Of a DNA stretch of 64,000 bases, positions 25,291 through 38,142 are shown piece by piece. The DNA comes from Tetrahymena thermophila SB210 (taxonomy: Eukaryota; Ciliophora; Oligohymenophorea; Hymenostomatida; Tetrahymenidae). Position numbers and translations under genes: made by a program. The notes beneath the pieces are model-generated. The model ran no database searches, had not been told where the DNA came from, and saw nothing but the letters and a program-made list of their open reading frames with translations. Where the stretch lies: positions 1 through 64,000 of the forward strand of contig NW_002476422.1 of the NCBI RefSeq assembly GCF_000189635.1, in the 5' to 3' direction. Numbering within the stretch: position 1 is the stretch's first letter; each line of letters starts with the position of its first letter.

Positions 25291-25798
25291 ATGGCAAGAC
25301 TTTAAAAAAATATTATTTTAATTTCAATAATTTGCTTTTAATTTATGTATATTAAGGCTGATCAATGTAATCTGAGCATAGATTAACTAAATAATCAAAT
25401 AATTTACCCTATCATGGAAAATTGTTCTAAATAACTATGCTTTTATGGAAACACTACTTTAACGATTTAATATGAAAGCATTAGAATTAATTCTATTACA
25501 TTAAAAGCAACTAATAAAACTAGCTAGTTGACTTAATTAGTTTTAAAAACACCTCCCTCTTAAAATCTACTAACAATAAACTCTTAATTTCTTGTCAATA
25601 TAACTGATTAATATAGTTAGGGATCATATAGTTTTATAAACTTATTGTAAAACCAGACAACTAAATGGATAGTAAATATATGATGTAATATTTAATGTGA
25701 TGGTAGATTCCTATAATTATCAATAATTTAAGCTTTATCAAGGAGCTCATATTTTAAATGTTATATTTAGTTTATTATTATTGATATTTTCAATATGA
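25291..25798 (+). CDS. Secreted or GPI-anchored small protein, probably one intron (148 aa)
   Basis: Not recognised. The frame begins MARLQKNIILISIICFQFMY, a signal peptide, and continues with a Thr/Asn/Ser-rich, Cys-containing domain carrying N-glycosylation sequons such as NTT, NKT and NIT. Unspliced, it ends at TGA 25681 (130 aa). A 61-nt intron (GT at 25672, AG at 25732) removes that stop and adds a 21-residue tail, ILNVIFSLLLLIFSI at its end. That is a typical C-terminal hydrophobic signal for GPI attachment, so I prefer the spliced form. Mature cysteines include those near residues 26, 45 and 50. It sits about 1 kb upstream of the antigen-like gene, on the same strand. A cell-surface role is an inference from topology only. 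Confidence 0.6.
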
Positions 25799-26845
25799 AG
25801 TAGGGCTATAAAACTTACATCTATATTTTATGTTTTGTTGGATTAATAATAATACCTGACTTAACTAAATAAAACAAATTTGTTTTTAAAATATAATTCT
25901 TTATATCTCAACCTTACAACTTTATTTTTATTTCCGCATAAAATTAAATATTTTTTTTTATGATTAAGAGGAATTAATAATATTGCTTTTAATATTAGGT
26001 TGTACAGCCAATTTTAAATTTTATTAAATAGGTTTATAATTGTAAATCATTTATGGAAATTTCATATTTGCTTTTATTTTTAACTAATTTAAATTGATTT
26101 TGAGTAAATTTTTGATTTACAACCTTTAATCTGATATCATAGATTTGAAAAGAAAGAAAGAAAAATTAAATATTCTTCATTTAAAAAAACATATAAAAAG
26201 TAAAAATTAATTATAATTTGTCACTAACTAACTAACTCATTTTTAAATTGAATGTGATTTATCAATAAAGAATTCATCTAAATAATAAATCATTATAAAT
26301 TGATTTAGGTGTATTTAATAGAATAGATGAAGGAAAATTAATTGATTAATTAATTATTTGTAAATTTAAAAAATAAATCCACTTTTGATTTAGACTTAAA
26401 TGCAAGTCTTACATAACTGATTGAAGGTAAATTTAAAAAAATAAATTGATAAAAGCGCTTAAAAGTATTAAAATTCTTTTTTAATTATCGCTTTTTCTCT
26501 ATCCAAGAAGCTAAATAATTGTCTTTGTTAATAAGGTTTTATAACTTAATTATACAAATAAATGAATTATTCATTTAGTAAGTGCTGAAAGCATAAATAA
26601 TCTCTGTTTTGGATTGTATTTTAATTTTTCTTCTTTAAGTTAATTATGGATTGAGATTGAAAGTTGAAGAAATTAAAATAAGGAAGTAGAAATAAATTAT
26701 GTGAACCACTTCTACTAAGAGAGTTTTTTTAATTTGTTTTTATAGTTAAAAGCAATCTAAATCAAAAAAACTATTAAAAATTCAATTAGAATAAATAATT
26801 TATTAAAAAAAGTAAAAAGAAATTTAAAACAAAGGATTGAAAATT
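25799..26845. other. Intergenic AT-rich region upstream of the antigen-like gene
   Basis: I see nothing beyond AT-rich spacer and the A-rich leader directly before the next ATG. A frame runs on through 25801-26098 without TGA but starts nowhere convincing. Confidence 0.45.
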
Positions 26846-28108
26846 ATGAATAATAAACATATTATTTTTGCCTTAATTATGGCAGCATTTGCAGTACAAG
26901 CTAATGCTTAATGCGCTTCAAATGCATCTGGATCTCCTGGAAGTTGTTTATGTAATTAGGGATATTATGGAACAAATGCTGAATCAAATGGTACATGTAA
27001 TTAATGTCCTACAGGAACAACAACTGCAGCTCCATCTAGTGCTTCTGGAGGAAACACTAATTCTGGTACAACTATCATTGTTTGCTCTCTTTGTGATGTT
27101 AACTATTACATGACTAAAGCTGCAGGTGCTACTCAAGGCTACTAAAACACTCCTGCTGCTGCATTATGTAACGCTTGCCCACCAGGAACAGGAAATTCAG
27201 GAGCTTCTTCAGCTGGAGATGTTTCTTAATGCACTATTTGCTTACCAAATTATTATATGACGGCACTTCCTGTAGCTGCAAACCCTGGTTCTGGTATTAA
27301 CGCTGCAGCAGCTACCTGCATCCTATGTCCAGATGGTTCTGGTAATGCTAGTGGAGTAAATGCTGTAGGAAATGCTTCTTAATGTAACACTTGTGTAGCA
27401 AATTTCTATATGTCAGCAGCTGCTACTGGTACAAAATAAGCTAATTGTTAGGCTTGTCCTATTGGATCAGGAAATGCTTCTGGATCAAGTACGGTTTCTG
27501 ATTCTTCTGTTTGCAATATTTGCCAGAAAAACTATTTCATGACTGCATTAGCTTCAACAGGAGTTTCTGCAAAATGCTCTCCTTGTCCTAGTAACTCCTA
27601 CAGCAGCGGTTCTACTTCAGTTAATTCAATTGCATCATGTATGTGCTTTGATAGTAATGCTGTTGCTCTTTCTTCAACTATTACTCAATGCTAATGCAAA
27701 AACGGATTTTTTGGAAAAGTTGCCACTGTTTTAGGCTAATCAAGTGGATGCAAGTAATGTCCAAAGGGACAATTTACTACAGCAGGAGCTAATTGCAATA
27801 TTTGTACCGCAGGTTCTACTATTACTACTGATTAAGGAGGTTGCACTTGCAACGATAGTAGTACAGGAACATTGCCTTGGAATCCAGCTACAAACGTTTG
27901 CGAATGCTAAACAGGATACTATGGTAATCCTTCTACTGCTACAACTGTAGGAACTACTGGTTCATGTACCTCTTGCCCTAAAGGCACTTCTTCTACTAGC
28001 GGATAAGCCTAAGCAGCTAGTGATTGTGTACAAATTCCAGGAGCTACAACATATTCAATGATAATCTACTTTTCAGGAGTTTTAGGAGTTTTAGCATTGC
28101 TTATTTGA
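26846..28108 (+). CDS. Immobilization-antigen-like GPI-anchored surface protein (420 aa)
   Basis: This is a cysteine-periodic surface protein resembling ciliate immobilization antigens. The start MNNKHIIFALIMAAFAVQANA is a signal peptide. The body repeats a unit of the form C..CP.G(T/S)GN.SG, then C..C, then N(Y/F)(Y/F)M(T/S). Four such units are clear (NYYMT, NYYMT, NFYMS, NYFMT). They are followed by CxC-containing and further CPKG-containing segments. It is rich in Ala, Ser, Thr and Gly. The C-terminus YSMIIYFSGVLGVLALLI is a hydrophobic GPI-attachment signal. Such proteins coat the cell and cilia and in Tetrahymena are expressed in mutually exclusive sets. I cannot assign it to a named serotype locus. 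No intron is visible, and TAA/TAG codons for Gln are frequent. Confidence 0.88.
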
Positions 28109-30434
28109 TTTTTTCATCTTGCAAGTTAATAATTTATTAAAAATCTACTTAAAGTTAGATCAAGCTTTTATTAATTTGGTTTATATATCGCATTCATATT
28201 GTCCATCCATCCATTCTTTCATTATTATGAATTAATCAATTATAAAATTTAAAATTTCTAACTTTTTTATATCTGTCGTATTTTATTTCATTTTTTTAAA
28301 AACTTTGGATCAATTTTTCTTTTGATTTATTTATAAATACTCCATATCTAGCTATGATAAGATTTGAAATCATTTGATAAATAATTATTAATGATGAATA
28401 AATTATACTACTAAATGGCATATAAAGCTAGAAAATGCTTACAAATAATACACTTTTTTATATCAATCGTCGTTTATTTCATTTTTTTAAAAACTTTTCA
28501 TCAATTTTTCTTTTGATTTATTTATAAATACTCCATATCTAGCTATGTTAAGAATTGAAATCATTTGATAAATAATTATTAATGATGAATAAATTATAAT
28601 ACTGAATAGCATATAAAGCTTGAATATGCTTAGAAATAATACGAAATTTTATATAAAATATTTTTTATTAATTATTTTTAATGCTATTCAAACAAAAAGA
28701 AAGTACCTTTGTTCCATTAAAAAACTAAATAAATAAAAAATTTCATAATATTTTCTGAAAAAAGTAATAAAAAAAGACTTACTAATCATCAATTAAAGAT
28801 GATTTTTATCTTTACTTTTAATTTATTTGTAATTTGATTGAATGAAATAAACTTAATTTATTAATAAATTCATTTAAAGCCATAAAGAGAATATATGTTT
28901 TTACTATAAAAACTTGTTTCAAATAATTTAAATTAATTTTTGTTTGAACTATATTTATATTTCTATTGTAAATAAATAGACGACAATCATTTATTTGAAA
29001 AATAAATTTTAAATAATTTCCCTATAACTATTTATCACTCTAATAGAATAAATTTAAGCTTTTGATGAAGAATAAATAATGTACATTATATCAACTAAAA
29101 TGTTATCTCCTAATATAAAAAACACTATTATTTTTTTATGTCTAATTATTAAAACATATATTTGATAAATAATTAACTTTTAGAAAAAAATATATTATTT
29201 CTTTACTTAATATATTTATTTATCCCCTTTCATCTATTTTTATAAATAAAAAACAATTAAAAAAGATAATTTTAAATAACTGATTGGCTTATTCTTTTTA
29301 TAAAATTTTTCTATTTCAAAGCACTAATAAAAGAGGATTTGTTGAGTTACTTATTTTTTTCTTCATAATAAAAGATATTTTTATAAAGTTATTTCAAAAA
29401 GACATAAAAATTAGTCATAAATAAATAAGATAAATTAGTCAATATATTATCAGAGATAAGCGCCTTTGCTTAATATCAGAATCTATAAATATGAGATATT
29501 TTTAGAATAATTATAACTTAGAAAAATTATGTTTGAGTTAATTCAAATTAGTTTTTTATTTATATTCATTTATATTCTCTTTTTAAGATTGTAAAAAAAT
29601 TTTTATTTTAGATTAAATTTTAAGAGTAATCATCTAAATTATTTTTCTTTTTATATTTTAATAACTAAAATTATGAAATAAGTTATTTAAAAATCCTTTT
29701 ATTAACTATGAGTATTTTTGAATTTTTAAAAATAATGCTTGATTTTTATTAAAAGTTAGAATAAATAAATAGAGAAAATTATTTTTTATGATTTTCTATT
29801 GTCAAAGTATTAAATTCATAATAAAATATAATTAGAAGTGCATATTTGATGATTTAAATAAAAAAGCCCTCTTCAATCATGGAGACTGGCTATTAACATA
29901 TTCGAGCAATGATTTAAAATAAGATCTATTTCGAGTTTTAGATTAAAAATACTAAAAAAAATAAATCAATTTTAAGAATAAATACTTAAATAGAAAATAA
30001 TTGAAAGTGTTGATTTGTACATAGTATTAGTAATTATCTTTATAATATAATATTTATAAATAACTTAATGTTATTTAATTCAATTATTTATTTAATCTTT
30101 TTATAAAAATTCTGAGCAAAAGTAGAATTTTTAATTATTTTGGCATTCTAAGATGAGTTTATTTAAATCAAATCTAAGCTCAATATGGTTTTAAAAATTA
30201 TCTTTAAAATTAGAACCACTTTAAATATCAAAAAATGAAAAAGATAAGCTTAATTTCTCTCATTAATTAATGTCAGAAAGACTCAATCAATCTAAAATTA
30301 TTCTTAATACAAGCAATAAGTTTAATAATAAAAATAATAATAATGATAACTAAAGAAGATTATTTTATAGCCCTTAAAGCAGAAAGTTACCAAAAATTAA
30401 TCTAACAGATAGCTAATTAAATAAATAAAATAAA
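28109..30434. other. Intergenic region with a 191-bp duplication
   Basis: The 2.3 kb contains a tandem duplication at 28261-28642 (listed separately) and otherwise AT-rich sequence. A small GC-richer patch near 29865-29940 (AAGCCCTCTTCAATCATGG) has no supporting frame. Confidence 0.5.
28261..28642. repeat. Tandem direct duplication, period 191 bp
   Basis: Two neighbouring copies, 28261-28451 and 28452-28642, match closely. Shared landmarks include ACTTTTTTATAT, TTTATAAATACTCCATATCT and CATTTGATAAATAATTATT, each 191 bases apart. It lies just past the antigen-like gene and does not appear to code. Confidence 0.85.
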
Positions 30435-32515
30435 ATGGTTGGAGTTGTTGGAAAATAAGTTTATGATTTTAGTAATGGCTCAAGGAAAATTCGCTCTGTT
30501 GAGCGTTAGGAGTAGAGTCTTCAAAAGAAGGAGCACAGTGTTTAACAAATTTAATATTTAAAATAAGAAACTAAATCATATTTCTAAGATGATAATAACT
30601 CTATCGAAGATTAAGTAAGCATAATCTAGTAATTATAAATATAAGATTAAATTACTAATGAGAACGATTAGTCAAATAAATCTAATCATAAAGCTATTAC
30701 AAAAATATAAGGATAGGAATGTTAATAATTAACATCTCTATTGGACATTCCAAATAAAATAACAAAAAATCAAGCCATGTTTTCACCAAAAAGATTGCCG
30801 AATAAACATATTTAATATACTCAAAACAATTTAACTGAGAGAAAGAATTAAAGCTAAAAGGAGGGAATACTTTAAACTTATAGATATGATAAAGATTTGA
30901 TTAATTTATATGATGATTTTGCTAACAGCCATGTCGTAAAGATCAAAAATAGACTATAAAATGACTTAAATACAACTATGATTATTAAATATAAACAACT
31001 ATAAAAATTGTATGATAATTAGATGAAGTATTTTTAAAAACTAAGTTAAAATGCAAACAATAATTCTGAGAGCGATTAATTTGAAGACATTAATCTATAG
31101 AAATTAGGAAACTAAGGTTAATATGGAGAATATCAAGTCATTTTAGATCAACTTTAGTTTCTTAATATTAATTAAAATGAAAACTTAGAGTTAGCCATTC
31201 ACGACTTTGAGACTACTGTATTTATTTAATTGTTAGAATCCCTTGTTGAAGGATGTAGCCTAGCGATAAAAGAGTAGCTTCTTTTCTTACAAAACATCTT
31301 CAATCGCATTATTTATGTGAATACAAGTTCTAAAATAGTTAATTAGTTATAAAGCACTCTTAAAAAATAATAGTGTCTCAATAAACAAACAACATATGCT
31401 CAAGTAAAACTATTTTTAAAATATTTATTCTATTCATTCAAATAAATAAATAATTAAAATATTTAGATTTATCAATTTGTTAAAATTAAATAAAAGGGAT
31501 TGTTTTTTCTATTAGATTACTTAGAAAAAAAATAAACAAGCAAGGCTGATTAAGAGCAGGCAAATGCTGATGACAAATTAAAAATAGAAGAGAAATTTAA
31601 GACAATGAAGAGAAGAATTGAAGAATTAGAATCAACTGTTTTTGATTTTGAATAAAAAGAAAAGTAGAAAGAGGAACATTTTTAGAAGAAGTAAATGATA
31701 CTTTTGAATATGATTGAGTAAAAAGACAAATTCTTAGAAAACGATGTGAAAAAAGAAATGTAAGTTCTACAAATGCAAATTGATATATCAGAAAATGAAC
31801 ACAAACTAGCAATATAACAATACTAAAATATGTTAAAATAAAAAACATAAGAAATATAAGAATAAAAAGATGTAAATTTACCTTTATTTTTTTTTAATAT
31901 TTTTTTAATTTATTCTAAATAATTAAAAGCTAAATGATGCTTAATAAAAGAAATTCTCTTAGCTAGAATAAGAATATCATTTAGTGCTTTAAAATTAGGC
32001 TCAATCAATTAAATGGATGATAAAAAACTCTGAAAATGCAGATAAATTACATTAAAAATTAAATTAATACAAAGATATGCTATAGACTATTACTTAATAG
32101 CATAAATAAAATCTCTAAGATTTGACTCCAAGACCATCTTTTAAAAAAGTAAGAAAATTTATTTAAATTTATTTTAAAAATTAAATAAATAATAAAATAG
32201 ATAGACTCTTTAATCGAAAGCAACAAATTTCTATTAAATAATAATAAACCTAGTAAAAAATTATTCGAAAATAAAATTCATGAAATTATAAGTTAGGGTA
32301 TTTCCAACAACAACAGCAATAGTAATATTTAATAAGATTAATAATATTCTGAAAACAAAATTAAAGAAAATAATTAAGTGGATAAGATTTCTACTTCATC
32401 TAAGCTTGACGAGATAAATGAATTTATTTCTTAGATTTTATAAAAGCTAAAGAAATAAAAACAACCAGATGTTTATCAAAATAGGAATCCTCGTCCTTCT
32501 AAATTATAAAAATGA
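30435..32515 (+). CDS. Coiled-coil protein of unknown function, 4 exons (635 aa)
   Basis: Not recognised. Exons 30435-31403, 31467-31871, 31930-32148 and 32201-32515 join in one phase through GT-AG introns of 63, 58 and 52 nt. The first intron lacks TGA and is a multiple of three, so it could be retained. The N-terminal 120 residues are Gln/Asn/Ser-rich and look disordered. A middle section (about 150-320) is mixed helix-like. From about 335 to 530 the sequence is Lys/Glu/Gln-rich with heptad character (for example KTMKRRIEELESTVFDFEQ), implying a long coiled coil. The C-terminus is again low-complexity. No signal peptide or membrane segment is seen. A structural or cytoskeletal partner role is likely but unproven. 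Confidence 0.72.
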
Positions 32516-32871
32516 TAAAAGTTAGTAAATAAATAATAAAAATTAAGTCATTATTTTAAATTTTCCAAAAACTAAAATTAATCTTTTTTCCAATTTTGGC
32601 TAAAAAAACAGTATAAAAACTTAAAATAATTAATACATTTTATTCGCTTTTAAGTTATACAAAATAATTAATATTAAAGTTTATTTCACTCTCTTTGTGT
32701 ATGTACATAAAAAATATAATAAAAATTCCTTTTCTAAATTTTATTTGGCTTAAAAATTCAAATTTATTTGTGTTTTATTTTAGTAAATATTTTATCAAAT
32801 ACTTTTTGAAATAATATTTTTTACAAATCTAATATAAAAAAATATTTTTTGTTATAATTGATTTAATATAT
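32516..32871. other. Spacer between convergent genes
   Basis: A 356-bp AT-rich spacer separates the 3' ends of the coiled-coil gene and the acyl-CoA lyase gene. It presumably holds both polyadenylation sites. No motif stands out. Confidence 0.5.
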
Positions 32872-34931
32872 TCAAAACTTTGGCAAAGGATCTTTCCTTG
32901 TCAGCCAAGAAAATTCTTGCTCTTTTCTTTATCCATTTGGATCAATCATCACATTTATGATATGTAAGACATCACTTTTGCTGAATGCTTATTCTAATGC
33001 TAATTTAAGCTCATTATGAGTTTTAACAAATAGACCTACTCCTCCAAATGCATCAGCTAATTTTTCATACCTAGTATTAGGTTTAAGAGCGTTTGGAGGA
33101 ATATTATGAGCATTTATCTCTTCAGGTAGATCTTCAACTCCTATGAATTTAAATTAAAGTCATAAATGAAAGAAAGTTATTTTAAAAAGCTTTTTAAGTA
33201 ATTTACCTGAAAAAATTCCATTATTATTTAAAATAATTACAACAAAAGGTAAGTTATATCTTATAGCTGTTTCAATTTCCATAGCTGAAAAACCAAAAGC
33301 AGAGTCTCCTAGAATTCCAACAACTGGTTTTTATGGATTAGTACATTTAGCTGCTATGCAGAAGGGTATTCCAATTCCCATAGTTCCAAAAGTTCCAGCA
33401 TCAAGCTTTGTCCTAGGCTAAAGTTGATTGATTACTGTTCTTCCAATATCCATAGTATTAGCTCCTTCACCTTAAAATTCATTTAAAAAAATTTAATTTA
33501 TGAGTACTTAAAATCAATATTATATCAATTCATACCAACATATATAAAATCTTTTGGAAGCATGCTTTAAATAATTCCTAAAGCTGAGTAGTAAGTTATT
33601 CTCTGTTTTTCATCATTTTATGATATTAACTTTTAAGAGACTAAAACATTTTTATCTATTTTTTCTTTGATACTTTTCCACCAATCTGCCTGAATTTATC
33701 TGCAATTATATCCTATTGTTTAAAAGCAGTGTTTTTAAACAGCATTTTATAAAAATAAAGAATATCTACCTTATAATTCCTACACAAGCTATTTAGTAAT
33801 TAAACCTATATCTCCAAATAAATTCACGCTACCTTTCACATTTGTATCAAATTCTTCTGGGCATATTTCAATATGAATAATTTTTACATTCTTGTTAAAT
33901 CTTGGAGGCTCTCCAAAATGTAAAATCCAATTTAATCTAGCACCTATCAGCAGAATTAGGTCTGCATTTTATAAAATAAAAGATCTAGCAGGAGCTGCAC
34001 AACAAGGATGAAGGTCTGAGACCACTCCTTTACCCATAGGAGTGGGTAAAAAAGGTAACTGTGTGCTCTAAATTAATTATAAAACATCATTTTCTGCTCT
34101 AGAGTAGCCTGCTCCTTTACCTTTTAAAAAAGAAAATATTATTTTTTAAATGAATGCAAAAATATCTATTTTATTTATATTTATTACCTATTATAACTAA
34201 AGGATTTTTTGAAGTTTTAATTTATTGCACTGCTTATTATATCAACTGTGTAGGTGCAAGACTTAAAGGTAAGACTTAGTTGAATTGTGGGAATTCTAGG
34301 GAATCTAAATCTATTGTTTCAGTAAGTACATCTCCTGGTATTTCGATATAAACTGGTCCAGGTCTTCCAACAACACTAAGTCTAACAGCTTTAGAGATAA
34401 CTTGAGGTATTTACTTAGCTGAGGTAATTTTAACAGCAAATTTTACGTATGGTTTAGTCAAACTTATTTAATCGCATTCTTAGAATGCTCCTTTTGCATT
34501 CTATGCCAAATCACTCGATCCCACTATTAATATCATAGGCCACCCGTTTGCCCAAGCATTTGCTAATCCTGTGACTGCATTAATCATTCCCTATTTTTTC
34601 AAATAAAAAATTCTTAAAAAAGGCCAATTAAATATGATATTTAAGCTTATTTTTACAGGTCCACTTACGCAAAGACATATTCCAGGTTTACCAGTTAAGT
34701 ATCCAACAGCTCCTGCAGAATAAGAAGCGCCTTTATAGTTAAAAATAAGTTAAACAACAGATTTATCTAAAAATCATAATTTCTACCTTATTCGTTTCTG
34801 TAACCATAGTAGTTGATTCCTTCAGCTTAAATGGCAAACCCCAATTCAATTATTGGAACACCAATAATACCAAAACAATGCTCTAAGCCTTGTCTACTAA
34901 GAGCTCTAGCAACAACTAAATTTCCGCTCAT
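32872..34931 (-). CDS. 2-hydroxyacyl-CoA lyase / oxalyl-CoA decarboxylase family, thiamine-diphosphate enzyme (560 aa, 7 exons)
   Basis: The spliced product matches HACL1/oxalyl-CoA decarboxylase along its whole length. These enzymes use thiamine diphosphate to cleave 2-hydroxyacyl-CoA (alpha-oxidation) or decarboxylate oxalyl-CoA. Exons: 34931-34787, 34730-34657, 34590-34188, 34120-33770, 33712-33536, 33470-33207, 33140-32872 (sum 1683 nt). The catalytic glutamate is E47 in GYRNEQ. Other markers are [29 protein letters not shown] and [12 protein letters not shown]. The cofactor motif runs from [14 protein letters not shown] to NNNG. The C-terminus (DPLPKF) is not a standard peroxisomal PTS1. 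A degenerate paralogue follows upstream at 35983-38142. The choice between lyase and decarboxylase activity is open. Confidence 0.9.
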
Positions 34932-35982
34932 ATTCTAAATTTACTGAAACCTTATTAAATGAAGTATTGCTTTTTTTAATTTATTATTTCTGATATAATA
35001 AATTGCAATATCCAAAATGCGTCATATGTGTATCTATCTGATTGAAATTATAACTAATAAGCAATATCCAGAAATAAATTAATAATTAATAAAACTTTTT
35101 ATATTACACACTAGTCAACTACTTTGTATTTAGATTACATTTAAAAAATTTGCCTCCATTTTTAAAATAAAAAATTGATAAAGAAAAATTCGAATGAATA
35201 AACTATTAAAATTCTATACAATGATTTTCAAATTAAAGTTTAATAATAGATAATTAATCTTGCAAAGTTCAATCAAAACTTTTAATTTATTTAAAAATGC
35301 TTAAAATTATCTTTTATTTTAATGTTTTAATGAAGATTGTTGAAAATAAGAACTAACACTAAATATTTTACACATAAATTGAATAAAAATAAAATCTTGT
35401 GTCATATTATGAAAGATCGCCTTTTATTTGTCTATAATCATTAATTAGATATTCTCTATCCTTTGGTTAATCTTAATTTATTTATTTAAATATGTTATTT
35501 TTCATACAATTTTTTGATAATTTTTTCCATTTTTTGACTAAAAAAAATATCTTGTGATTAATTCCATAAATCTTCTTTAAATACTATTTATACTGCTATT
35601 TCATTAATAATTTTCTTTTTATTAAATTCTATTATGTTTGATTTAAAAATTAATAAATTTAAATCTTAATTAAAGTAAGTCTTTATGTCTTGTTTTGGCT
35701 TTTAAAAGCTCAAAATACAAAATTACATACAACAAGTTAAAAATTAAAATGAAAAATGCTCAAATTTAAAAAACAAATGTTTTAAATTAAAATAAAAAAT
35801 AAATACTAAAATAGCCTTTTAAAATTAAAAAAATGATTTTTAAGAAAAAATAATTTGAATTTAAAAATTAAGCTAATATTTTAAATGCAACTTATTTTAT
35901 AACTAAAATATACAGCTAAAAACACTTATTGAAATCTATTTTATCAATAATTATTTAACAAATATCCTTCAAAAAAGATATC
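34932..35982. other. Spacer between the two acyl-CoA lyase paralogues
   Basis: About 1.05 kb of AT-rich sequence should hold the promoter of the downstream lyase gene and the 3' end of the upstream paralogue. No other feature is seen. Confidence 0.5.
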
Positions 35983-38142
35983 TCATAACTTGGGATTTAT
36001 ACCACTGTTTCTGAAATAATTTGCTTTTTATTCTATTTCTGTTTGGTTTAATGGCTAATCTATTAGAATATTGATTATGTAGAGTCTTCCTTAGTTTTTA
36101 AAAGCTTAATTCAAAGCTTATTTCAACTCTTTCAAATTATTTACTAAAATGCCTACTCCTCCATAATTATCAGCTGCTTTCTCAAACCTAATTGATGGAT
36201 GGGCTACAAATTAATAATTCTATTGCTTATTTTCTTAGCTTTATTTTTTATACATACCTAATTTATTTTAATAATTATTTTCATTGATATAAAAATATCT
36301 TAAATTTTATTACCTGCATATTTTTTTGTATTAAAAATTATAGCTATGAATGGTAGCTTGTATTGAGATGAGGCCTCTATATCTGCTTATGATAAATTGA
36401 AGGATTCGTCATCAAAAATGCACACTACTGGTTTGTTTTTATATACACACTTAGATGCTATGCAAAAAGGAATACTTACACCTTTTATAATACTATTTCC
36501 TGAGCTTAAATACTACTTTGGTTTTACCTAATTTATTATTGGTCTTGCCATATTTTTTATATCATCACCTTCTATTACACATATAAAATCTTTAGGTAAA
36601 ACGTTAACTATTTCTCCTAAAGCAGAATAAAAACTTAAATATTGCTTTTCTTCAAAAAGCAAATATTTGTTAACCTACTCATTTCTATGAATTATCTACT
36701 AAATTGTTTACCACCATTTAATTTAAATCTACCTAGAGTTAAATCCTTATTTTTTAATTGAGATTAAAACAAAATAATATAAAAATATATAATTAATACC
36801 TTTCATTTCAAGATAAAGCATTCTTATTGTATCTTAAATATTTCCACATAAATTTACAGTGCCTTGAATGAAATAGTTAAAATATTCAGGATCATTAAAT
36901 ATTTAAATAATTTGTGCATCTCTGTTAAATTAAGGGTATTGGCCGAAGTCTAATATCCAATTAAGACCCGTTCCGATTAAAAGTATGACATCTGTGTTTT
37001 ATAAAACGTAATTTTGAGCTTAGATAACACAGCAATTATGCTTATCTGAAATGACTCCTTTACCAAACAATGTAGGTAAAAATGGCAGATAAATCTTGCT
37101 AATTAATTTTTTTATTTCTGCTTCTTCAGCATGATTTAAAGGACCTTTTAAATTAAATAATTAAATGAAATACGTGATTAGTAGTTAGTCTAAATAGATG
37201 TGTAAGTTTTTATGTATAAAATATTTGGCATGTTTTTTTTTAATTAAAACTTAATATTAAGTCATAGTATTTGCTTGGTTGTAATATTCTTCGCTACTAA
37301 CAAAAATATAATAGCTATTTTATCAGAAATCTATCATTTATAAAATCACAATTAATCAATATAGTAATTACCAATCACAATTAAAGGATTCTTTGCTTTC
37401 TTCAAAAGGTCTGCTGCTATACTGATATCTTCATATGAAGACAGAACAGGAGGTGCTTAAGTTATGATTGCTGGCTCTAATGCTTATTAAATTGGTACTT
37501 ATGAATCTAATATATTGCCTGGGATCTCTATGTAGACAGGTCCAGCTCTGCCAGAAACACACATTTTGTAAGCCTTTTCGATCACCATAGGAATATCAGC
37601 AACACTAGTCACCTTCTATGAGTACTTAATATAAAATTTCTTAAATGCCTTCCTATCTATTTCTTAATGAGTGCCTTTCGCTTGATTATATATGTCTTTA
37701 CATGCTGAAATTACTATGACTGGCCATCCATTAATCCATGCATTTGTGAGACCCTCAATAACTTAAATAATATCCTTTCAAATAAAAAATGTAGAACCTC
37801 AAACAATAAAACAAAGCTATTACATATTCTCTACCAAAAACACATATCCCAGGTCTCCCCGTCATAAACCCAATAGCTGATGCTGCAAAAACAGCTCCTT
37901 TTTCATAGTCATAAGTTAATATTCAATTTCTGTATATGCTTTTTACCTTTTTAACTTTTAAACCCAATATTCTTAATCTCGTTAGCTATAAGGGCAATTT
38001 CCAACTGTATCACTGGAGAATTTTCCACACTGAAGCAATACTCTAATCCCTATTATTGCAGAGCCTCTGCCAATAAATTATAACCTAGTTTTTTTTGGAA
38101 TATTGGTTATTTGCTACTGTTTTCTTTAAAAAATATGGACAT
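35983..38142 (-). CDS. Acyl-CoA lyase-like pseudoenzyme, paralogue lacking catalytic Glu and ThDP motif (558 aa, 6 exons)
   Basis: This is a diverged tandem paralogue of the lyase at 32872. Exons 38142-37947, 37897-37835, 37761-37372, 37144-36800, 36745-36314 and 36233-35983 sum to 1677 nt with consistent phases and no TGA. Family landmarks persist: [37 protein letters not shown] and YGGVGILVNN. But GYRNEQ is replaced by GFKSQK, so the catalytic Glu is Gln64. [14 protein letters not shown] has become DDESFNLSQADIEA, and NNNG has become NTKK. The SGPGM segment is deleted. It also has a Ser/Lys/Gln-rich N-terminal extension of about 18 residues. The protein probably cannot bind or use thiamine diphosphate. 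It may be a regulatory or structural subunit, or an early-stage pseudogene. The 227-nt third intron is unusually long and that junction is the least certain. Confidence 0.78.
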
